From Prevotella sp. (GTDB lineage Bacteria; Bacteroidota; Bacteroidia; Bacteroidales; Bacteroidaceae), in contig JAEEVA010000027.1 of the NCBI GenBank assembly GCA_016286995.1, forward strand, positions 1 to 40,369: a stretch of 40,369 nucleotides of DNA, read 5' to 3'. Position numbers and translations under genes: made by a program. The stretch's first letter is position 1. Every line of letters starts with the position of its first letter. Below are positions 1-5,682 of this stretch, piece after piece. Below the pieces are notes generated by a model, which saw only the letters and a list, made by a program, of their open reading frames with translations, did not search any database and was not told the DNA's origin.

Positions 1-1
1 C

Positions 2-634
2 GATGCTTTTCGCGTTGGTGAGGATGGTCCTACCCACGAGCCTGTTGAGCAGGAGGCACAGATCCGTCTGATGGAGAAGCTGAAGAACCACCACGGCAAG
101 AACTCTGTACTCGTTGTTCGTCCTGCTGATGCCGAGGAGACCACCGTTTGCTGGCGCATGGCTATGGAGAACGTCGATACTCCTACCGCTCTCATCTTCT
201 CTCGTCAGAACATCGAGATGCTGCCCGAGGGCAACGACTACAGCCAGGCTACCAAGGGTGCTTACATCGTTGCTGGTTCCGACGAGAACTACGACGTCAT
301 CCTGCTCGCCTCCGGTTCTGAGGTTTCTACCCTTGAGGCTGGTGCCAAGCTGCTGGCTGCCGACGGCATCAAGACACGTGTCGTCAGCGTTCCTTCCGAG
401 GGTCTGTTCCGCAGCCAGCCGAAGGAGTACCAGCAGGCTGTTCTGCCCGCAGGCAAGAAGAAGTTCGGTCTCACCGCCGGTCTGCCTGTGAACCTCGAAG
501 GTCTGGTAGGTGCCGACGGTACCGTTTGGGGTCTCGAGAGCTTCGGCTTCTCTGCACCCTACAAGGTCCTCGACGAGAAGCTGGGCTTCACTGGCCAGAA
601 CGTCTACGAACAGGTCAAGAAGCTGCTCGCATAG
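2..634 (+). CDS. tkt: Transketolase, C-terminal part (5' end outside window)
   Basis: Transketolase moves two-carbon ketol units between sugar phosphates in the non-oxidative pentose phosphate pathway, using thiamine diphosphate. The frame is open from base 2, upstream of the first ATG at 71, and begins with the family's conserved GEDGPTHEPVEQ segment of the pyrimidine-binding domain. About 210 residues are present: the end of that domain and the C-terminal domain (GLESFGFSAPYKVLDEKLGF), ending at TAG 632-634. The N-terminal two thirds lies to the left of the window. The frame is intact to the stop, and a strong hairpin terminator follows 26 nt later. The family assignment is secure. Which of possibly several transketolases of this genome it is cannot be told. 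Confidence 0.96.
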   Translation, partial: DAFRVGEDGPTHEPVEQEAQIRLMEKLKNHHGKNSVLVVRPADAEETTVCWRMAMENVDTPTALIFSRQNIEMLPEGNDYSQATKGAYIVAGSDENYDVILLASGSEVSTLEAGAKLLAADGIKTRVVSVPSEGLFRSQPKEYQQAVLPAGKKKFGLTAGLPVNLEGLVGADGTVWGLESFGFSAPYKVLDEKLGFTGQNVYEQVKKLLA

Positions 635-660
635 CACTTTTGAAAACGCTTTACTTACAA

Positions 661-691
661 GAACGCTGACCTGATTGGCCAGCGTTCTTTT
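661..691 (+). terminator. Rho-independent terminator of tkt
   Basis: Arms GAACGCTG and CAGCGTTC with partial inner CC/GG pairing, followed by TTTT. It stands 26 nt after the tkt stop. An almost identical hairpin occurs at 10953-10984. Confidence 0.85.
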
Positions 692-699
692 AATAACAT
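684..699. repeat. 16-bp direct repeat, copy 1
   Basis: GTTCTTTTAATAACAT lies at the end of the tkt terminator and recurs exactly at 1477-1492, after the exonuclease gene. The next dozen bases are also similar. Confidence 0.7.
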
Positions 700-738
700 T
701 TTTCTTTAACCTCTGCCACAGTTTGGCAAATAAACAGA

Positions 739-1230
739 ATGAGAGATTTTGCAGCAATAGATTTTGAGACAGCCAATAATGAACGCTCTTCCGTTTGCTC
801 CGTTGGCGTTGTTATTGTACACAATGGTGAGATCGTTGATTCATTCTACTCTCTCATCCAACCAGAACCGAACTATTATAACTACTGGTGCAGCCAGGTT
901 CACGGACTCTGTCGTGAAGATACGGAGGATGCTCCAGTATTCCCCAAGGTGTGGGCGCAGATAGAACCCTTGATAGAGGGTTTGCCCCTTGTGGCTCACA
1001 ACAAGCCCTTTGATGAAGGATGCCTTAAGGCTGTGTTCCGTGTCTATCAGATGGACTATCCTGACTATGAGTTTTACGACACCCTTTGTGTCTCTCGTCG
1101 CACGTTCCCCTATTTGCCAAACCACCAGCTTCACACCGTTGCCGCTGAATGTGGTTATATCCTTGAAAACCATCATCATGCACTTGCCGATGCAGAGGCC
1201 TGTGCATGGATTGCAAGAGAAATATTGTAA
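739..1230 (+). CDS. DEDDh 3'-5' exonuclease (DnaQ/RNase T family)
   Basis: A 163-residue single-domain exonuclease of the DNA polymerase III epsilon-like fold, expected to degrade DNA or RNA from the 3' end with two metal ions. The four acidic residues and the histidine of DEDDh enzymes are visible: D8 and E10 (IDFETAN), D92 (AHNKPFDEG), H146 and D151 (HHALADAEA). At this length it has no room for other domains, so it is not the epsilon subunit of a larger polymerase fusion. It follows the tkt terminator and has its own ATG at 739. Its substrate cannot be predicted. The 16-bp direct repeat on either side (684-699 and 1477-1492) suggests the gene may have been placed here by a duplication or insertion event. 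Confidence 0.9.
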   Translation: MRDFAAIDFETANNERSSVCSVGVVIVHNGEIVDSFYSLIQPEPNYYNYWCSQVHGLCREDTEDAPVFPKVWAQIEPLIEGLPLVAHNKPFDEGCLKAVFRVYQMDYPDYEFYDTLCVSRRTFPYLPNHQLHTVAAECGYILENHHHALADAEACAWIAREIL

Positions 1231-1270
1231 TAATAGAATTTAAGGAAGATTATATTGTAATATGATTCAA

Positions 1271-1291
1271 CATGTGCAAAAATTGCACATG
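1271..1291. repeat. Perfect inverted repeat
   Basis: Arms CATGTGCAA and TTGCACATG are perfectly complementary around a 3-nt AAA centre, 41 nt after the exonuclease stop. There is no following T-run, so an operator or a processing hairpin is as likely as a terminator. Confidence 0.6.
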
Positions 1292-1476
1292 TTCAAATTG
1301 AAGGAAGTAGAAAGAATTGACAATTTCAACCTTGAAGAGGAGGAAGCATGTAAGAAATACTTACAAGTTCAAAATGAAGGAAATAGAAAGGTTGCCCGAA
1401 ATGGAAACTGATGCGCTCAAGAAAGAACTGGCCGATGAAGTGGTAGTTGCAAAATATGCACATACCACTAAGCACG

Positions 1477-1492
1477 GTTCTTTTAATAACAT
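1477..1492. repeat. 16-bp direct repeat, copy 2
   Basis: Exact copy of GTTCTTTTAATAACAT found at 684-699. Confidence 0.7.
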
Positions 1493-1579
1493 GCATTTCT
1501 TACACGTTAATGGCGTGAAGTTTTAGTTGAAACTACGAAAAAACGTCTTAACGTAAATCGTAAAACGTAAAAACGAATA

Positions 1580-1609
1580 AAGAGCATCGGATTAATTCCG
1601 ATGCTCTTT
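1580..1609 (+). terminator. Hairpin terminator
   Basis: A 12-bp perfect stem AAGAGCATCGGA / TCCGATGCTCTT around a 5-nt loop, followed by a T-rich tract (TTACTCTTTT). It may work in both directions. Confidence 0.7.
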
Positions 1610-1627
1610 ACTCTTTTGGTCAAGACC

Positions 1628-1647
1628 TCACAGCGTGCCTCGTGTGA
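1628..1647. repeat. TCACAGCGTGCCT dispersed repeat, copy 1
   Basis: TCACAGCGTGCCT followed by TGTGA, giving an imperfect inverted repeat. The same 13-mer occurs at 9703-9715 and 9985-9997. Confidence 0.65.
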
Positions 1648-1752
1648 TGAAGGTAACTAATTAGTAAACATTATCTCGAATACACGTAATTATTCTTTTT
1701 ATTCTACACGATAGTGGCACCTTTTTAATCTGAAGAGTATTATCTTTCAGAA

Positions 1753-1784
1753 TTTGGAAGTATGAGAATTATTTCATACCTTTG
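1753..1784 (+). promoter_or_regulatory. Bacteroidetes-type promoter for the ORF6N gene
   Basis: -33 TTTG at 1753-1756 and -7 TACCTTTG at 1777-1784 with a 20-nt spacer. The ATG lies 20 nt downstream at 1805. The promoter looks functional even though the gene is frameshifted. Confidence 0.7.
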
Positions 1785-1804
1785 CACTACCTAATAGCAA
1801 TTAT

Positions 1805-2462
1805 ATGAACGAGCTCGAAAATATACAAAGCCATATTTACACCATCCGCGGACAACGCGTGATGTTTGATTTTGATTTAGCAAGTATATATGAAGTAGAG
1901 ACAAAAAACACTCAATCAAGCTGTAAAACGAAACCATAAGCGCTTTGAAGGCGAGGAGTTCATGTTTCAACTTACATTAGAAGAGTGGAAAACATTTACA
2001 AACTTACATTCGCAAGCCTCCAGTAGTGACAGCAATATTGATTCATTTTCAAGTGATTACAACTTGAGGTCACAATTTGTGACTTCAAGATTTTCTGACA
2101 AATGGGGCGGTAATAGACGTCCACCATATGCTTTTACAGAAATAGGCGTAGCCATGTTGAGTAGTGTCTTGAGATCAGAAGTCGCCATCCAGGCTAATCG
2201 TAAGATCATGAAAGCTTTCGTAGCCTATCGTCACTTGGCCGAATTGCCTCTTGCTGCCACATATCTCGACTTAAGAAAGCAAATTGAAGATCTCAAAAAC
2301 GAGGTCAACGATATTCTTGCAGACCAGAACGACATCAACGAAAGTACTCGTGCCCAGCTTGACGCCATCAGTACCGCTTTGGCAGAATTACAGGCCAAGC
2401 CTGCTGAAGTAAAGCCTCGCCGGCCCATTGGTTTTATACAATCCAAGAAGGATGATGAGTGA
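1805..2462 (+). pseudogene. ORF6N-domain protein, frameshifted in an A-run
   Basis: The start at 1805 gives MNELENIQSHIYTIRGQRVM through YEVETKN, the opening of an ORF6N DNA-binding domain. That frame then runs into TAA at 1937-1939. The correct continuation (LNQAVKRNHKRFEGEEFMFQ) lies in the next frame and stays open to the TGA at 2460. Removing one A from the A6 run near 1907-1912 restores VETKTLNQAVKRN, a typical family sequence. The C-terminal part is coiled-coil-like (ADQNDINESTRAQLDAIS). Restored length is about 218 residues. ORF6N proteins often sit beside restriction systems, as here, and their role is uncertain. The lesion may be a real mutation, a phase-variable tract or a sequencing error in a homopolymer. 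The good promoter argues for recent loss or switching. Confidence 0.8.
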
Positions 2463-2624
2463 TTTGTCTCAAGATAGTTCGTTATATCTCTGATGTTTTA
2501 TGATGTTGATTCCATCAAGCTTGTTTATTCCCAACCCTCAACGATTTTGATTTCTGACGATTAGTGTACACTATCGCTTTCTGTCAGGCTGTAGAGCAGA
2601 TTAACGAGATGGTCGATTTCAGAT
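2463..2624. other. Gap with no recognised gene
   Basis: No gene is recognised. On the + strand an open frame without a start runs through about 2572-2691 (reading FCQAVEQINEMVDFRFNADH), which could be a decayed C-terminus. I could not assign it. Confidence 0.35.
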
Positions 2625-2738
2625 TCAATGCGGATCACGAGAACCGTCCCACCTTTTCAACGACAGGTAAAGCACTATCTCGTCTTGTGTAGGAACGAGA
2701 TTATCGTGTTTTATATTCTTTTCATCTGCAATATTCAT
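2625..2738 (-). pseudogene. N-terminal remnant of a second RhuM-like gene
   Basis: A 37-residue frame starting at 2738 and overlapping the stop of the RhuM gene by four bases (ATGA). It begins MNIADEKNIKHDNLVPTQDE and continues IVLYLSL. This aligns with the start of the neighbour (MNMAEDKGQILLYQTPDG), with an N-terminal spacer and then the (E/Q)I(V/L)LY motif that opens RhuM proteins. Homology stops after about 27 residues and the frame ends at TGA 2625. I read it as the truncated start of a tandem paralogue. The alternative is a chance frame, but the shared start context and the 18-bp repeat make that less likely. Confidence 0.5.
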
Positions 2739-2748
2739 ATTTCAAATT
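2731..2748. repeat. 18-bp direct repeat at the 3' end of the RhuM gene
   Basis: ATATTCATATTTCAAATT, identical to 3756-3773. This copy spans the RhuM stop codon and the start of the downstream remnant. Confidence 0.85.
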
Positions 2749-3763
2749 TTATTCCACCCAGTTTCTTCTGTTCCCGTTCAAACTGTTCCAGGAAATGGAT
2801 TTCAACAGGTGTCAATTCATTCTTTGTCCTTTCCTTGAACTTATCGTATTCCGCATCGGCTTTGGCTTTGGCCAGCTGTGCAGTAATCTTTCCTGCATGA
2901 GTCAGAATGTCCTTTCGGGATATACGCAGGAAATCGTCGAGAATGGCTATCCAGTCCTTCATAAACATAGGCCGATGCTCCTCTGCCTGTAACTCTGCGA
3001 AGTCGAGATAAAGGCTGACAATACGGTTCAGTGTCGTTATTTCCTCCTGTGAAAGATAGTTCTTCGCTATCTCCGCATCCATCTTCTTCGGCAAGACACC
3101 CGTCCATGTGGTCAGGCCCATAAAGTCCTTCTGTGCATCAGCCCGTTCATAGATAATTTCTGCCGCCGTATGACCATGTACAGAATAGTGCATCTTGTTC
3201 TGCACTGTCTTGAAGAACTCCTGCGTCATTTCCACTCGAGGATCATAGTCAATACTGAGGGCATAGATTTCGAGCACTTTCCTGTAAAACACCTTCTCCG
3301 ACGAGCGGATATCACGGATGCGGGCTAACAGCTCATCAAAGTAGTTGCCGCCACCTGCCCGTTTCAGCAGGTCATCGTTCAGGGCAAAACCTTTCACGAT
3401 GTATTCTTTTAGAATCCCCGTTGCCCACATGCGGAACTGAACGCCACGATAGGAATGAACACGATAGCCCACGCTGATAATCATATCGAGGTTGTAATAA
3501 ACTATTTGGTCTTCAACCTCGCCTCTTATACCTCTATTTACGACGGTTGCAAATTTTGCAACTGTCGTTTCTTGTCGGAGTTCTCCCTCTTCAAACACAT
3601 TCTTGATGTGTCTGGAGATGGTAGACTTGTTACGCTGAAACAACTCCGCCATCTGATCAAGGTTTAACCACACAGTCTCGTCTTGCAGCCTCACCTCAAT
3701 TCGTGACTCCCCATCTGGAGTCTGATATAATAATATTTGTCCTTTATCTTCTGCCATATTCAT
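2735..3763 (-). CDS. RhuM-family (virulence RhuM-like) protein
   Basis: A 342-residue member of the RhuM family, a group of unclear biochemical role common in restriction and defence islands of gut bacteria. Family landmarks are the opening GQILLYQTPDGESRIEVRL, the helix-turn-helix-like DETVWLNLDQMAELFQRNKS and STISRHIKNVFEEGEL, and VYYNLDMIISVGYRVHSYRG followed by VQFRMWATGILKEYIVKGF. The start at 3763 (MNMAEDK) is favoured over 3757 because the downstream remnant starts in the same way. Length is normal. The gene lies between two copies of an 18-bp direct repeat, so recombination could remove it precisely. It reads leftward, away from the FRG gene, with its own -7 box at 3833-3840. Confidence 0.9.
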   Translation of the reverse strand: MNMAEDKGQILLYQTPDGESRIEVRLQDETVWLNLDQMAELFQRNKSTISRHIKNVFEEGELRQETTVAKFATVVNRGIRGEVEDQIVYYNLDMIISVGYRVHSYRGVQFRMWATGILKEYIVKGFALNDDLLKRAGGGNYFDELLARIRDIRSSEKVFYRKVLEIYALSIDYDPRVEMTQEFFKTVQNKMHYSVHGHTAAEIIYERADAQKDFMGLTTWTGVLPKKMDAEIAKNYLSQEEITTLNRIVSLYLDFAELQAEEHRPMFMKDWIAILDDFLRISRKDILTHAGKITAQLAKAKADAEYDKFKERTKNELTPVEIHFLEQFEREQKKLGGIKFEI

Positions 3764-3773
3764 ATTTCAAATT
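3756..3773. repeat. 18-bp direct repeat at the 5' end of the RhuM gene
   Basis: Same ATATTCATATTTCAAATT as at 2731-2748. It spans the RhuM start codon and a vestigial in-line TGA, as if a previous gene once ended here. Confidence 0.85.
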
Positions 3774-3832
3774 ATATTTCACATCAGCCATCAGACCTCA
3801 TACATCCTACATCTTTCAGCCATATCCGCTTG

Positions 3833-3840
3833 CAAAGTTA
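3833..3840 (-). promoter_or_regulatory. -7 promoter box for the RhuM gene
   Basis: TAACTTTG on the minus strand, about 70 nt before the start codon. No clear -33 TTTG is visible at the right distance. Confidence 0.4.
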
Positions 3841-3876
3841 TTCAATTATTTCGAGAAGATCAGCACCCCCATGATT

Positions 3877-4806
3877 CTATTTGAATAAACGGTTGTAAAT
3901 TAGAGATTTAGATAAGCCCTCTAAGCCTGGGAACATTGTTTCATCAGTAATATTCATATGATAGAGTGACTTTTTAATATCATACTTAAAGTCAGATGGA
4001 ATATTTATCTTGATTAATGCATAATCAATTGCCCCATATTTTCCTTCTGGAGAATAGCTATAATCTATTAGCTTTTTAAATGGTATAGATGTTACCTCTT
4101 TATTTGATAGAAGTGGAAAAACATTATCTTCAAATGAAACCTCTGTGCTCTCTGGAATTGCAAATAAACCTTGTTGTCTATTAATTCTCTCATTAATCAT
4201 TTGAGGTCTCACAAGGTAGATCCTTTTACTGGGTTCTGAAGATGGATTGTTATATAAAGCGTTTCTCAGCATTTTATTAGCTTTTTCATATATATAATCA
4301 TTAAACATATTCTTATCGAGATATTCTGTTTTGTCATCACTTTGTTTATGTTCTTTACTGAATGGGGCCATACAAATATTCTGGTTAATACACCAAATTG
4401 AACTATAATTATAATCAGATTCGTTCAATGCCATAAATAATGCAACATAAGGGGAAAACGTAAAGTCTACCATTCTTGTAGGGCAACCATAGTGTTGCAT
4501 AATAGACAACCACTCTATCACCCGATTATCATCAGGTATATAATTTTTTTCGTATAATGGATATTTCCATTTGAATTCTCTAAGTAGATTTCTTTCAAAA
4601 GGGCATGTTGAGTATATTTGAATTGGGTTGGGAGGATATAGATGGTCAATCATTCTTTCAATGGAAGAAGTAATTTTCCATTCACTATTTGCTTGTCCTC
4701 TAAATGCAAATGCAGAAATAAATCTGTTGCTTAGCATAGAAAAATCATTCCAATGCTCTAATACCGTTTCTGCATATTGCATTCTTGTTTTTTCTTTTTT
4801 GCCCAT
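3877..4806 (-). CDS. FRG-domain protein
   Basis: A 309-residue protein whose core is an FRG domain, named for its FRGQ motif (residues 35-38, followed by W43). Other visible family features are RNLLREFK (about 72-79), IMQHYGCPTRMVDFT (about 102-116, with the near-invariant H105, G107, T110, R111 and D114), NRQQGLFAIP, and the C-terminal MFPGLEGLSKSL. The biochemical activity of FRG domains is not settled. They recur in prophage and defence contexts. The gene is strongly AT-rich relative to the regions on either side and lies 59 nt downstream of the HEPN gene in the same direction, so co-transcription and joint acquisition are likely. A toxin-like effector role is inference only. Confidence 0.85.
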   Translation of the reverse strand: MGKKEKTRMQYAETVLEHWNDFSMLSNRFISAFAFRGQANSEWKITSSIERMIDHLYPPNPIQIYSTCPFERNLLREFKWKYPLYEKNYIPDDNRVIEWLSIMQHYGCPTRMVDFTFSPYVALFMALNESDYNYSSIWCINQNICMAPFSKEHKQSDDKTEYLDKNMFNDYIYEKANKMLRNALYNNPSSEPSKRIYLVRPQMINERINRQQGLFAIPESTEVSFEDNVFPLLSNKEVTSIPFKKLIDYSYSPEGKYGAIDYALIKINIPSDFKYDIKKSLYHMNITDETMFPGLEGLSKSLIYNRLFK

Positions 4807-4865
4807 TATAACCTTTTGTTTAGTATTACTATTAGTAAAATAGAATCACTTGAAATAACGTAAAG

Positions 4866-5669
4866 CTAATCGGCTTTCTCTTTAAATAGCCTTTCTGTTT
4901 CCCACTTATTTATACTATCTGTAAGTTCTTTAGTTAATTCATTAACAAAGATGTCACAAGCCTCAATTAATGAAAATATATCACCTGTTGTAATATCTTC
5001 TTGTACCATGAGATTGTTCTTTATCTTATATCCATTTCTATGAACTAAATCATGCCTTGTTTTAATCATTGCTCCTAATTCTGCAATAGAGGGAAAATCT
5101 ATAGAAAAGACCTGTGTAAATACTTCTTTTATTTTTCTCAGATCGTGAGCATTTATCTTATAGATTATTTCAAATACAGAAAATAGCATATTATTAGAAA
5201 ACTTCTCAACTTCACTTAAAGACAGCTTGTAATTGTGTTTATTTACAAATGAATGAAAAAAGTCACTATTCCCTAAAACAAGACATGCCAACAATTCTGT
5301 TATAAAAGATTCAAGACATCCAATAACACCGATATATAGAAGCCTATAATAATTTGATAGTAGTGGTTTAGGAACTACCACTTGGATTAGCTGTTTTGTT
5401 TCTTGAATGTTTTTGTAATATTGTTCAATTATTGAAGTTGGGCCATATGAAGCACTAATTGTATTTATTCCCAATGCAGATACTCCCCCAGTAGCACAAT
5501 AAATACAATATGGTATTATCTGGTATTTCTCATCTAAGACCAAATCGCCATCAATAACTTGGGCTGCTTCCTTTTCCCAACTTTCAGGAGCAGGAGCAAC
5601 CCACCCTGTCGCATAATGATGTCCAGCAGTGCCTATTATATTTCCTTTTACGAGCACAATATTTCTCAT
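4866..5669 (-). CDS. HEPN-domain protein with unassigned N-terminal region
   Basis: A 267-residue protein. Residues about 105-255 are largely helical and contain RHDLVH at 205-210, which fits the R-polar-x3-H signature of HEPN ribonucleases. An acidic residue in the first helix (E120, CLESFITELL) also fits. The N-terminal 100 residues (VKGNIIGTAGHHYATGW, a CIYC pair, GGVSALG) are glycine-rich and I do not recognise them. The gene starts 13 nt after the stop of the methyltransferase gene and precedes the FRG gene by 59 nt, in an AT-rich stretch. HEPN proteins in defence islands commonly act as RNases or in toxin-antitoxin pairs. That role is inferred from the motif and the neighbourhood, and no antitoxin is obvious unless the FRG protein serves as one. 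Confidence 0.7.
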   Translation of the reverse strand: MRNIVLVKGNIIGTAGHHYATGWVAPAPESWEKEAAQVIDGDLVLDEKYQIIPYCIYCATGGVSALGINTISASYGPTSIIEQYYKNIQETKQLIQVVVPKPLLSNYYRLLYIGVIGCLESFITELLACLVLGNSDFFHSFVNKHNYKLSLSEVEKFSNNMLFSVFEIIYKINAHDLRKIKEVFTQVFSIDFPSIAELGAMIKTRHDLVHRNGYKIKNNLMVQEDITTGDIFSLIEACDIFVNELTKELTDSINKWETERLFKEKAD

Positions 5670-5682
5670 ATTTGTCCCTCTT

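Larger units (their letters stand above)
1231..1804. other. Gene-poor stretch with repeats and a terminator
   Basis: No convincing gene. It holds an inverted repeat (1271-1291), two related copies of a roughly 24-bp stretch near 1293 and 1367, the second copy of the tkt-flank repeat (1477-1492), a CGTAAAA-rich repeat (about 1551-1577), a hairpin terminator (1580-1609), a TCACAGCGTGCCT repeat (1628-1647) and a Bacteroidetes-type promoter (1753-1784). A 69-codon TTG-started frame at 1317-1526 is probably spurious. Confidence 0.6.

Noticed and set aside
1317..1526. 69-codon frame with TTG start (or 50 codons from ATG 1374)
   Set aside because: It contains a copy of the non-coding tkt flank repeat and a partial internal duplication, and it matches no family I know. 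Probably spurious.
2731..3773. 18-bp repeats as target-site duplications of an insertion sequence
   Set aside because: There is no transposase and no inverted ends, and the repeats overlap gene start and stop in a way better explained by tandem paralogues.
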